This document shows positions 33,148 through 42,129 of a DNA stretch of 43,489 nt, in pieces. Source of the DNA: Pirellulales bacterium (GTDB lineage: Bacteria > Planctomycetota > Planctomycetia > Pirellulales > JACPPG01); contig DASXEJ010000071.1 in the NCBI GenBank assembly GCA_036490175.1, positions 1 through 43,489 on the forward strand. Reading direction: 5' to 3'. The notes below the pieces were generated by a model, which saw only the letters and a list, made by a program, of their open reading frames with translations, was not told where the DNA came from and made no database searches. Made by a program: the position numbers and the translations under genes. Positions within the stretch are counted from its first letter, which is position 1; every line of letters starts with the position of its first letter.

Positions 33148-34680
33148 TCAGATTGCGTCACTAGGCACGACGGCTGACGGCAACGGTACGCCCCGGAACT
33201 TTGGCTTGGGGATGCCACTCGCGCCGTCTTGTCGACTTCCCGCCGGCAATTTGGTGGGTTGTTGATTCTTACTAGCCGTTGCCTTTGAACCAGTATTGCC
33301 GGCTCTGGCCATTTTGCCTGTCCGAGAGGTATTACCGCTGCCCGCCATATAAGATATGCGCCCTTTTCCGATTTTCACGGACGTCAAAGCGGATTTTTCT
33401 AAAGATGTTTGCGATCTGCCATTGACTGACCGTTTGCTTGATTTCGGCGTTTGCTTGGCTGCCGGCCTTTTTTGGGACGCAGTCGTCATTTGGCAGTAGT
33501 TTCTAAGTCGCGCGACGGCATAACTGTCGTTTTCTGCTAAATAGCGTTCAATATCGGGTGCGAGCTTCTTAATGTGATCTCGAAGGGTGCTTTCTGGCAT
33601 GTTCAGATGCGCAGCGGTCTCCGTCCAACAACCTTTTTTCAAGAAATGGTCGATGGCCACGGCGACGTTGTCACGAGCAAGAAGCTGAGCCGCCTCAGTG
33701 ACTTTTTGCGAAAGCCACCAACGTTTCTCGCGATAATCTGTGCTGGTGTCGACAAACAGATCGGCATTTTTTTCGGAACAATAGTCAATTCTCGAACCCT
33801 GTTCCCAGGGCTTGCAACCGTTGTAATCGTCCTTGACGGTCGGAGACATGTCATCGGGACGTATGTCCGATGCTGGTCTGGGTTCGTTCCCGTCTTTCAG
33901 AGCCTCTATACGCTTCTGGCACGTACGTACGTCCGGCCTGTTTGGAGGTCGCAAAAAGTTAAAGAAGTCATACACAGAACGTTCAACGGCACGGCGTAGA
34001 TAACGCCAAACGTGCGCGCCATCATTCATCGTCTCTGCGATTACGGTGCCAGCGGCTACGGTAAGCGGTAATAATGAATGGGACACCAGAGCGCCGAATA
34101 GCTCAGGCTTTTTTTTTAGCGGGATTTTGGCTGCTTCTTTGACCCACCCCTTTAGGCGCGGCATTACAGCCAGGATCAAACCGTTCCGGTCACCAGCGGC
34201 GTGCAGCGCAGCAAAACGTTCCTCCGACGTGTCGACGTTTGCGCAATGTTTCAGGATGTCAAATTCGACGAGCAAATCACCGACCGTCCTCGACGGAATA
34301 ACATCGGTTCCGCTACCGGACAGGTTAGAGAAGAAGCGCCAAAGCGGTTCAAGCCAGTCGCCTTCAACACGCTTGACCGTCAAACACGCCGATGGAATCT
34401 CCCGCAATGCCACACGAATCAATGCGGCTTCGGACGGGGAGAGCTGTGCGCATTCATCCTGGATCGCTTTAAGGTGCAGCTGCGTAAGACTTCCGCGCCA
34501 CCACGGGTTTGTACGCGCTAAAGCTTCGTGAATTGCTTCGATTTCAAGCGCGGTGAGGCCGTGCGAACCTTTCTGCACATTCGCGGTATGGTCCTGCAGA
34601 TGGGGCGTCGGCCCTCCCTCAAGTTGTGTCACGCGACTGCGAATAAACCGTCGTTTTTTTCGTTGAGCAAGTGATGGCAT
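33148..34680 (-). CDS. large element-borne protein with a helix-turn-helix, function unknown
   Basis: I cannot assign this 510-residue protein to a family. The first 40 residues are very basic, the middle is mostly helical, and around residues 360-395 a segment resembling a helix-turn-helix appears (TETAAHLNMPESTLRDHIKKL). After about residue 400 the chain becomes Lys/Arg/Ser/Gly-rich and probably disordered. I chose the ATG at 34680 over an upstream codon in the same frame. It overlaps the small Cys-rich gene at its 5' end and is the first large gene of the element's main transcript. DNA binding is likely from the HTH and basic tails; a regulator or replication accessory role is inferred. 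Confidence 0.7.
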   Translation of the reverse strand: MPSLAQRKKRRFIRSRVTQLEGGPTPHLQDHTANVQKGSHGLTALEIEAIHEALARTNPWWRGSLTQLHLKAIQDECAQLSPSEAALIRVALREIPSACLTVKRVEGDWLEPLWRFFSNLSGSGTDVIPSRTVGDLLVEFDILKHCANVDTSEERFAALHAAGDRNGLILAVMPRLKGWVKEAAKIPLKKKPELFGALVSHSLLPLTVAAGTVIAETMNDGAHVWRYLRRAVERSVYDFFNFLRPPNRPDVRTCQKRIEALKDGNEPRPASDIRPDDMSPTVKDDYNGCKPWEQGSRIDYCSEKNADLFVDTSTDYREKRWWLSQKVTEAAQLLARDNVAVAIDHFLKKGCWTETAAHLNMPESTLRDHIKKLAPDIERYLAENDSYAVARLRNYCQMTTASQKRPAAKQTPKSSKRSVNGRSQTSLEKSALTSVKIGKGRISYMAGSGNTSRTGKMARAGNTGSKATASKNQQPTKLPAGSRQDGASGIPKPKFRGVPLPSAVVPSDAI

Positions 34681-34799
34681 TTTGCGCAATTATCGGGTTC
34701 TTGCCATGTCTCCCCTGCGCAAATATCGACCCCGCCCTTCATCTCCTTCAAAAAAGCGCAGAGCGGCCAATCCTTTTGCCCAACACGGGCGAGAATCAT
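34629..34799 (-). CDS. possible small Cys-rich protein
   Basis: A 56-residue frame starting at ATG 34799 has cysteines at four positions, including a CAKCHH cluster near the C-terminus that could bind zinc. It overlaps the start of the 510-residue protein's gene by 52 bases. Such tiny Zn-binding proteins are common in phage-related elements, but there is no strong ribosome-binding site and the frame could be chance. Confidence 0.4.
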   Translation of the reverse strand: MILARVGQKDWPLCAFLKEMKGGVDICAGETWQEPDNCAKCHHLLNEKNDGLFAVA

Positions 34800-35471
34800 G
34801 GCAATCCGATCCGGCAGCCGCGATTCAAGCGGTTCTGCCAAAAAACTCGCCGTAGTCGGGGATGTCTTTCCCCATTATCAAAACGTGCGCACCCTGCCGG
34901 ATCGGCGTGCCCCTAGCTGCGAACGCATGCATCGGGGGGTAGGCGGGGTGAACTCTCTACACCACGACACCCGGGACCGTTTGGCCCCAAATGCGAATTT
35001 ATTCGCAGGTTTTCACATAGGGGGCATGCCGACCAGGACCCGGCGTGCTCGCTGCCGATGGCCAGCGCATTCAATCGACCACTGGGTACAAAATATACCT
35101 GCCGGTTCGTGGTCGCCCGTGAAGCGATCTATCGGTCACGGCCTGACCAGCGTTCTGCTACTGAAGGTACAGGAGAGCTTTCGTGTGGGATTCGCGCAGC
35201 CATTTTCAATGAACAGCCTAGCGATTGCCGCGCGCGACCCGTCTAAGGCCAACACGTGCGTTCGATCAGGTAATCTGCACAAGTTATTCCTTGCCTTCAG
35301 ACCGTCGACTCGCTATAACCTTGCAGATACGTAAGCGGGCCTCATGCGGCGAGCGGGCGGTTCTCTATTCGCCGTTCGGGCAGGATTCACAAATGCGACA
35401 TTCGCAGTCTGTGGCGATGCGCGCATTCCTGCATTGGGTGCCCGATTGGGCCCTCTTTGCAGGAGAGATTC
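34800..35471. other. 672-base region without a gene, presumed right border of the element
   Basis: Open frames here do not look like proteins. The region should contain the promoter of the minus-strand element transcript and that of the plus-strand giant gene. The clearest signal is a perfect 16-base palindrome at 34992-35007 with TGCGAAT arms. I found no copy of the tRNA 3' end that would mark attR, so the right boundary is not proven. Confidence 0.5.
34992..35007. promoter_or_regulatory. perfect 16-base palindrome near the presumed element border
   Basis: TGCGAAT, two T bases, then ATTCGCA form an inverted repeat in otherwise non-coding DNA. It may bind the element's XRE or excisionase-like regulator or be part of a recombination site. 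No second copy is visible in the window. Confidence 0.35.
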
Positions 35472-38400
35472 GTGCTCATCAGACCAACGAGTTGGTTCCG
35501 CTCCCTGGAAACGGCCGGCTATCGGCGCAAGGGGCGTCGGCCGATCGGTACGAAGCGGCTGCGGCTTGAAGAGCTAGAGTCGCGACTGCTGATGACGGTC
35601 GACACGTCTCTGGGCGCCATCCCGGCTCCCACACAAGTCACGCTCGATTCGTCTGCGCGTTTCCGGATCACCGATAGCGTGGCCCAGCAGGTTTTCACTG
35701 TGCAGACAGTGAACGATCCACAGAACGGCCTGGAAGCCGTGCTGCAGATGTCGCCAACCGCCCCGACCACTTTGCAGACGCTCTACGAATTCGATGTCGT
35801 TCTGAATGTCGACGGTCAGGACACGGCCACCTACGACGTCCAGGTCGTGCTGCCCGGCGCGCAGATGGTCTCGGATTTGGCAACCGAACATACGCAGGAA
35901 GCGCAGTCGGTCATCGCTGACGTGGATGCCCCAGTCGGCGCAACCGTGGACTCGCAAGGTGACGTCACCGAACACCCGATGATGGTCGCGACCGTGCTCC
36001 ATTTCGGCCAGAGCTTAAGCGATATTCCCAGTCCACTGGCGATGCCGCCCGTCGCCGTGACCGACGTCGGCACAAAGCTCGACGTGCTGTCGAGCATGGC
36101 CACACAAACCGACGCTGACGTCCAGGACCGTCTGAACGTCTATGCCGGCATAGACCAGGTTGCCAGCGACCTGGCTGCAGATCCATCACAGGACGAAGCA
36201 CATCAACTGGGAGCGACGCTGTATACGCTGGCCGATCAAATCCAGGCAGACATGGCCAGCTCCGACACCACGCTCGCCGCCGCAGCCAAGCAGGCGTACG
36301 ACGCGGCCGTCTCGCAAAGCGATTCGTATTTTAGCGTGTGGTCGGGCAAGGACATCAACTCAGACGTCTTTCAGCAAACGGTCGATCAGCAAGACCAGTA
36401 TTCGGCGTTCTATGAATCGGGACAGGTGCAGCTCATCAATCAGTTTGCCGTCAATCTAGGCAGGCCAGCGCTCGTCACTGTCTCGGTGCCGCAAGATTAT
36501 CTCGGCATGATGGCGACCAGCAACACCGCCTCGGCGTTGATCACCACCAGTGGGCCAGCCGCTGACACGTACGTTGATTTGCCATCGGGTACGATGGCTC
36601 ACAACAGTGACACGACTCTGGACGTCTCCAAAGCCACTGGACTCCAGCAGGACTCATTGATTCGCTTTAATCTCGCTTCGATGGGTATTACATCGCAGCA
36701 AGTCGACAGCGCGACCCTAACTCTCAACGGAACGTCCGTCAGTTCGGTCGCGCCGTGGCTGGACGCGCGGGCCGTTCCAAATACCAGTTGGGTGTCGACT
36801 GTCACCGGTACTACGGTCAACGGCGACAATTCATTCGTCGCATCGGGAAATTCCGTGTCGACGTTCCAGGCTCAAACAGGAACCAACACGGTTGACGTGA
36901 CCGAGGCAGTTCGTGAGGCAGTGCGCGTGGGAGACGCTGATTTCAGTGGGGACGTGGATAATGCGAAGACGGAATTCGACGCTTTTCAAGAATTGCTCCA
37001 GAACCCGTCGGCCTACAACGCCCAGTATGGGTCGCTGACCACGATCACTAATGATATCCTCTATCGCAACGACGCCAATTTTGATGGCGCGGTCACTTCG
37101 GCAGACGTCGGGCCGTTTCTCGCGCTGCATGGCGAACTACAGGGCGACCTGAATTTCGATCATGTTGTCAATGGTCTCGAAATCAATACGATTGCCGGAA
37201 ACTGGTTGGCCACAGGACGGACCTACGAAAATGGTGACGCCAACCTGGACGGCGTCGTCAACGGGGTGGATTTGAATATGGTTGCCGGAAAATATATGGC
37301 CACCTGCACTGGCAATGCCGTTGCTCCGCAGCTCACGTTACGAATATCCGCCGAAAGCGGCTCGACAGGCACCGCAACGTTCTCCTCGACTAACGATGCA
37401 ACATCCGCCAACTGGCCCAGTCTATCCGTAACGCAGCTCGCCGACCTAGCAATCACAGGTTTCACAACCGACGCCAACAACAATTTCAATGTCAGCTATG
37501 TCGTAAAGCCAAGTCCGACGGGAGATTCGGTCGACCCGTTCTCAATCGCTGTCTACCGGTCAACAGATGGTACAGCTGATGACCAAGTGATGACCAGCTT
37601 TTCGGTGAGCGACCCGAGTCTCTTGACGCCTGGGCCCCACACGGCAAAGTTCGCACCCGATTCGTCATACGACGCGAATGACACCACTGACGACTATTAT
37701 CTACGAGCCGTGCTCGACGATGGCCATCAAATAGCAGAGTCAAACGAGTCAAACAACGAGATGCTATTCCAAGGCGGCGCTTTCATCACGCCCGCCGGCA
37801 CGATTCACGTGCAAGGAACCGATGCCGTCAATAATATCACCGTGCGCTGGGCAGGAGATGCGAACTTCGACGGGATAGTGAACGGACTTGATTTCAGCAC
37901 TTGGGCGACGCATACCGGGCCGTGGGGGGGTGATCTAAACAATGACGGTATAGCCAACGGACTCGACGACAATCTGATTGCGGAAAATGACCCGACGCCT
38001 CATACAATTCAGATTCTCGACGACGGGGTTCTTTACTCCTTCGCCCTGAGCAGCACGACCGGCATCGCCGCACGCTTGCATGGAGGCAACGACAACCTCA
38101 CGACGACCCAGACACTTTCCGTACCGGTCCTCGCCCTCGGCGGGACCGGGAATGATGTGCTTCAAGGTGGAGCGGCCGATGATGCACTGTACGGCGGCGA
38201 CGGCAACGACACGCTTCAAGGCGGGGATGGTGACGATGTTCTCGAAGGGGATGCAGGTACTGATTCCCTTCAGGGCGCGGTCGGCAATGACACGTATACA
38301 TACGCTGGGACAAGTGACCAAGGGGTCGAAACCATCTCTGATCCGTCCGGCTCAAATACGCTCGACTTCTCGAAGCTGGATTTAGGGCTCGGCGTGGTTG

Positions 38401-41400
38401 TCGACCTCAGTACGAATAATGCACAGCAGGTTATTCTCGCAAGCGACGGACGCCAGTTGACTCTCAGCAATCTTGAATCATCGATCCAGAATGTTGTCGG
38501 CACGCAATACGACGATACATTGACCGCCAATCCGTCAGGTAGTCAGCTTGATGGCCAGGACGGTAACGACACCCTTAACGGCGGTTCCGGCAATGACAGT
38601 CTGATGGGTGGGCCTGGAGACGATCGCTTGAATGGCGGTAATGGCGATGACACTTTGATTGGCGGCGGCGGCGCTGACATACTTGAGGGCGGCAATGGCA
38701 ATGATACGTATCCGGCTTCGTCAGAAGACTACAATCAGCCCGACGAAATTTACGATCCCGGCCAGGACGCTGGTTTCACTGGGCCTGATGGTCAAATAAA
38801 CCACGCGCCGCAAATCAACTACGTAAGCCCGCAATTTGGCTCGGTCGGGACGACACTGACGTTCCAGGTGTCTGCATCCGACCCGGACGCCGGCCAGCAA
38901 TTGACTTACTTTCTCGACGGCGACGTGCCAGATGGAGCAACCATCGATCCGACGACCGGAGTCTTTTCGTGGACTCCGACGATGCAGGAGACGCACGCGT
39001 ACAATATGACGATTGGGGTCGCCGACGATGGCTCCGCACCGCTCGATTCGACCGAGCAAGTCTCTGTGACGGCCTTCAATGGGGTCGAGGTTCCGCATGA
39101 CCTAATCTATCAGCCCGCCATTTATCAGCTCACTTGGGAGGAGGCTTCGCCAGTCGCTAGTTACATTCTTCAAGAACGTACTCTCCCTGGAGATTGGCAT
39201 ACCGTCGAGACGTCACCCTCAACCCTTAGCAATCTAGATCTTTCACCGGTCGGTCCGGTTGTTGAGGAATTACGCGTCGCAGCCGTATCGTTGTCCGGAC
39301 AGCCTTCGGCATTTTCAGACCCAATTACAGTGACAGTTGGTGGCGGCCTGGCGGGAACGCCGTACCTGACGTTAACGCAGAGCAATGCCGTACATATCAC
39401 TGGGAATGCTGGCAATGGCAACTACTATCAAGAGCGTGGATGGAATCAATGGTACATAGAGCGCCGTGACAGTCCTTCCTCACCATGGCATGTGATTGCG
39501 CAGTTGCCTGTCACGACATCCTCTTACACTGACACCAACGTAAATAGCGGAACTTTGTACGAGTATCGGCTCGGCGTTCAACTCGACCCAACAGGCGCTC
39601 CGTATTACGGTCTACCTGCTCCCATCCTTACACCTCTTTATAACAATATTGGCTACACCTACTCCCTCGAGATGGAAGCTGGCGCACATAACGAGTATGA
39701 CGGCCCGGCGGGCTTGGTCATTCCTCTGGACACTGGATATGAGGAGGGCAACCGTAACGCGTTGGGAGACCCTGTGCCGAACCTGAGTCCAAACGCTGGT
39801 GGCAACTACGATCTTAATCTAAGCGCTGGTCCTGCAACCAGCAGTGCGACACTTTATGTCGTCGGCATACCATCATTATCTGGCAATCAGACATCAGGCC
39901 GCATCACGTTCACATTTAGCGACAACATACGGCTATTTAATACCTCGGCCCAGTACGCGTTAGCCACGTATCCTGGATTTCAGGCTCTTGCTAGCGGTCA
40001 ACAAATATTTAGCGGTACGACCTACTGGTTTAACTTCTTTTCCGGCCTTACCATCTCAATTGAAGGAGTGTCCGCGAGCGTAAGCCCCGGCGATACGTCA
40101 TTATCCGCTACATTTGTACAGGATATTTCGTCCTATACAGCAACTACTGACACGTTGCACCTAACGGTCGCAAGCGCTGCCCTGAACGTGGTTCGTCCTG
40201 ACGGCACGCAAATGCCGGATTCTGATGCGAAGATCAATGCGATCGGCGTGCCGCTCAACAATGATGACGACAATCAAGACGGAATTCCGGATTTAGACGA
40301 GACTAATATCTCCGGCGGTGATCCGGACCTTGTTCAGTTGAACATTGGCTCCATTCTCCCTGTTCCATCGGGTTCGTGGCCCCCGGGCTTCGTTCTGGAG
40401 TTTCCCGAGGACAAAATTCACGTGTGGAAGGATCGCGCCAAGACGACTCCCATTGAGTCGGACGTCACATTGCTCGACGGGTCGGCAGCGCAGACAGTAT
40501 ACGTCGAGGGCGTTGAAACTAGCGATCCACTTCTCTATGCGTTCTCTCAAGACGATCCAGGCGTTCAAATAAAGCTTGTCGCGCTCAGCACGGACGACGA
40601 TCGACCGGACTCACGTGTCGTCCTCGACAAGATCAATGTGATCGTGATGAGCGTGGACTTGAATATAGATTCTGACAATAACGATTCGTTCGGGCCACCT
40701 GACAACTCGAACTGGGAGAACACGCTTGAGAACAACCCCTACGGGCTGGGCAAGATGATCATGGTGGATTCCTCCACCACGCCTGTCACTCCCGTAGTCT
40801 TGACTTTGCCGGCTGGCCTCGATCCCAATGATGCCACAACCGATGTCGAATTTGACTGGACACCAGGTAACAACCCCGCGGGATCGATCTCGCTCTGGGA
40901 CACGAATGCGTCTGATGCCAGCCGGAATGCGGCGGCTGTCGACCAACCCGGCGGCAACCGCATTTATCCCAACACCCAATACTCGCTTAAGGACCTGAAT
41001 TATAATGCGCAGACCGGCCAGATATTGGTCTACGCGGACGGGGACGTCAAAAGCACGATCGTCGACACCCTGGCGGGGATCGTCCAATCGGGTCGTCCCA
41101 CCGCATCACTGACGGCGAAAGTGATCGTCAATGGGAACGAGGTGGGCTCCGACTCAGTCCAGTACATTGTTACCGACCGCAATTCGTTCCTCTATCAACT
41201 GGCGACGCAACAAGCCGTTCGTGACGCGATGGCGTCGCAAGGCGTGTACACAAATACTACGGACTTGAAGGACTATGGGTTGAAGCTGCTCAGTGTAGAG
41301 GATCTGGAAGACCTTGACGTACCTGCCGCCATCGCGACTCTACTTGGACCTAGCGCTGACAACGGTGTGGACGGCTTTACGGCCGCAATATATCGAGACT

Positions 41401-42116
41401 ATACCGCTGGTGAGAATCGGTACATTTTGGCATTCGCCGGTACCGACGACGATATCTGGAGAAATGAGTGGAATGATTGGACTACTAACGTCTTACAACC
41501 GTTCGGATTTGCTGGGCCGGAATACAAAGCGGCCATGCAAATTGGTGATGCGCTTGGGCGCGTCCCGGCCTTCCAAGGCCAAAGCTTGATAGTGACCGGA
41601 CATTCACTCGGCGGCGGATTGGCCAGCGCAGCCGCAGTCGTAGGAGGATTCCGGGCGGACACGTTCAATGCCGCTGGTTTGGCTATTAGCACGCTATACC
41701 AGTTTGACGTTAATAAAGATCCGATAACTAATAATCTCACTGGCGCGATTCTCGAATTATATCCAGGATCTATCGCTCGGTATAATAATGCGGCATCGAC
41801 GATCAATGCCTATTACGTCGATTGGGATTTACTTAGCGATATCCAGGATGGAACAAGTCTCCCCGATGCGATTGGTACTCGAATCAAGCGCGATGGTGCA
41901 TTTGATGAGGGCATCGCAGTAACTGCAGCGGGGGCGATCATAATTGGGCAGCCCTGGGCAATCCCAGCTGGGTTTGCGGTTAAGGCTGTTATCGAAGCCA
42001 AGGCTCATAGCATGACGAGTGTGCTTTATGGCCTCCTGGTCAGGGAAAACGGCTTCGGTGGATTCATCGTAGACGCATTGGGATACAGCTATTTTTCGTC
42101 AGACTTAAATCCTTAG
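35472..42116 (+). CDS. giant LEPR-XLL-type surface protein with dockerin and RTX repeats and C-terminal class 3 lipase domain
   Basis: This protein of about 2214 residues starts with a basic N-terminus and LRLEELESRLLM (about residues 31-42), a variant of the planctomycete LEPR-XLL sorting motif. The GTG at 35472 has AGGAG six bases upstream; a TTG at 35457 is less likely. Dockerin-type EF-hand repeats (GDANFDG, GDLNFDH, GDANLDG, GDLNNDG) lie at about 490-615 and 795-840. A CARDB-like domain lies at about 650-765, RTX-like Ca-binding repeats (GGDGNDTL) at about 890-945 and 1020-1082, a putative Ig domain at about 1110-1200, and FN3-like domains after that. The last 300 residues are a lipase class 3/DUF2974-type alpha/beta hydrolase: AFAGTDD, Ser in GHSLGGG, FNAAGL, candidate Asp in VDWDLLSD, and His in AHSMTSVL. 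The stop is 13 bases before the ankyrin gene. A calcium-loaded extracellular lipase or toxin is likely. Confidence 0.85.
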   Translation: MLIRPTSWFRSLETAGYRRKGRRPIGTKRLRLEELESRLLMTVDTSLGAIPAPTQVTLDSSARFRITDSVAQQVFTVQTVNDPQNGLEAVLQMSPTAPTTLQTLYEFDVVLNVDGQDTATYDVQVVLPGAQMVSDLATEHTQEAQSVIADVDAPVGATVDSQGDVTEHPMMVATVLHFGQSLSDIPSPLAMPPVAVTDVGTKLDVLSSMATQTDADVQDRLNVYAGIDQVASDLAADPSQDEAHQLGATLYTLADQIQADMASSDTTLAAAAKQAYDAAVSQSDSYFSVWSGKDINSDVFQQTVDQQDQYSAFYESGQVQLINQFAVNLGRPALVTVSVPQDYLGMMATSNTASALITTSGPAADTYVDLPSGTMAHNSDTTLDVSKATGLQQDSLIRFNLASMGITSQQVDSATLTLNGTSVSSVAPWLDARAVPNTSWVSTVTGTTVNGDNSFVASGNSVSTFQAQTGTNTVDVTEAVREAVRVGDADFSGDVDNAKTEFDAFQELLQNPSAYNAQYGSLTTITNDILYRNDANFDGAVTSADVGPFLALHGELQGDLNFDHVVNGLEINTIAGNWLATGRTYENGDANLDGVVNGVDLNMVAGKYMATCTGNAVAPQLTLRISAESGSTGTATFSSTNDATSANWPSLSVTQLADLAITGFTTDANNNFNVSYVVKPSPTGDSVDPFSIAVYRSTDGTADDQVMTSFSVSDPSLLTPGPHTAKFAPDSSYDANDTTDDYYLRAVLDDGHQIAESNESNNEMLFQGGAFITPAGTIHVQGTDAVNNITVRWAGDANFDGIVNGLDFSTWATHTGPWGGDLNNDGIANGLDDNLIAENDPTPHTIQILDDGVLYSFALSSTTGIAARLHGGNDNLTTTQTLSVPVLALGGTGNDVLQGGAADDALYGGDGNDTLQGGDGDDVLEGDAGTDSLQGAVGNDTYTYAGTSDQGVETISDPSGSNTLDFSKLDLGLGVVVDLSTNNAQQVILASDGRQLTLSNLESSIQNVVGTQYDDTLTANPSGSQLDGQDGNDTLNGGSGNDSLMGGPGDDRLNGGNGDDTLIGGGGADILEGGNGNDTYPASSEDYNQPDEIYDPGQDAGFTGPDGQINHAPQINYVSPQFGSVGTTLTFQVSASDPDAGQQLTYFLDGDVPDGATIDPTTGVFSWTPTMQETHAYNMTIGVADDGSAPLDSTEQVSVTAFNGVEVPHDLIYQPAIYQLTWEEASPVASYILQERTLPGDWHTVETSPSTLSNLDLSPVGPVVEELRVAAVSLSGQPSAFSDPITVTVGGGLAGTPYLTLTQSNAVHITGNAGNGNYYQERGWNQWYIERRDSPSSPWHVIAQLPVTTSSYTDTNVNSGTLYEYRLGVQLDPTGAPYYGLPAPILTPLYNNIGYTYSLEMEAGAHNEYDGPAGLVIPLDTGYEEGNRNALGDPVPNLSPNAGGNYDLNLSAGPATSSATLYVVGIPSLSGNQTSGRITFTFSDNIRLFNTSAQYALATYPGFQALASGQQIFSGTTYWFNFFSGLTISIEGVSASVSPGDTSLSATFVQDISSYTATTDTLHLTVASAALNVVRPDGTQMPDSDAKINAIGVPLNNDDDNQDGIPDLDETNISGGDPDLVQLNIGSILPVPSGSWPPGFVLEFPEDKIHVWKDRAKTTPIESDVTLLDGSAAQTVYVEGVETSDPLLYAFSQDDPGVQIKLVALSTDDDRPDSRVVLDKINVIVMSVDLNIDSDNNDSFGPPDNSNWENTLENNPYGLGKMIMVDSSTTPVTPVVLTLPAGLDPNDATTDVEFDWTPGNNPAGSISLWDTNASDASRNAAAVDQPGGNRIYPNTQYSLKDLNYNAQTGQILVYADGDVKSTIVDTLAGIVQSGRPTASLTAKVIVNGNEVGSDSVQYIVTDRNSFLYQLATQQAVRDAMASQGVYTNTTDLKDYGLKLLSVEDLEDLDVPAAIATLLGPSADNGVDGFTAAIYRDYTAGENRYILAFAGTDDDIWRNEWNDWTTNVLQPFGFAGPEYKAAMQIGDALGRVPAFQGQSLIVTGHSLGGGLASAAAVVGGFRADTFNAAGLAISTLYQFDVNKDPITNNLTGAILELYPGSIARYNNAASTINAYYVDWDLLSDIQDGTSLPDAIGTRIKRDGAFDEGIAVTAAGAIIIGQPWAIPAGFAVKAVIEAKAHSMTSVLYGLLVRENGFGGFIVDALGYSYFSSDLNP

Positions 42117-42129
42117 GGAACATGATAGC

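Noticed and set aside
34798-35334. 178-residue plus-strand frame in the gene-free region
   Set aside because: The translation is irregular and Arg/His/Ser-rich, has no ribosome-binding site and looks like a GC-rich chance frame.
35506-35515. TTCCGCTCC, identical to nine bases at the tRNA-Ala 3' end, as a possible attR
   Set aside because: Nine bases is short enough to occur by chance, it lies inside the coding N-terminus of the giant gene, and bases on both sides do not extend the match.
38150-38720. DNA tandem repeat or CRISPR-like array in the giant gene
   Set aside because: The periodicity is from RTX Gly/Asp/Asn codons in frame; units vary in sequence and there are no spacers.
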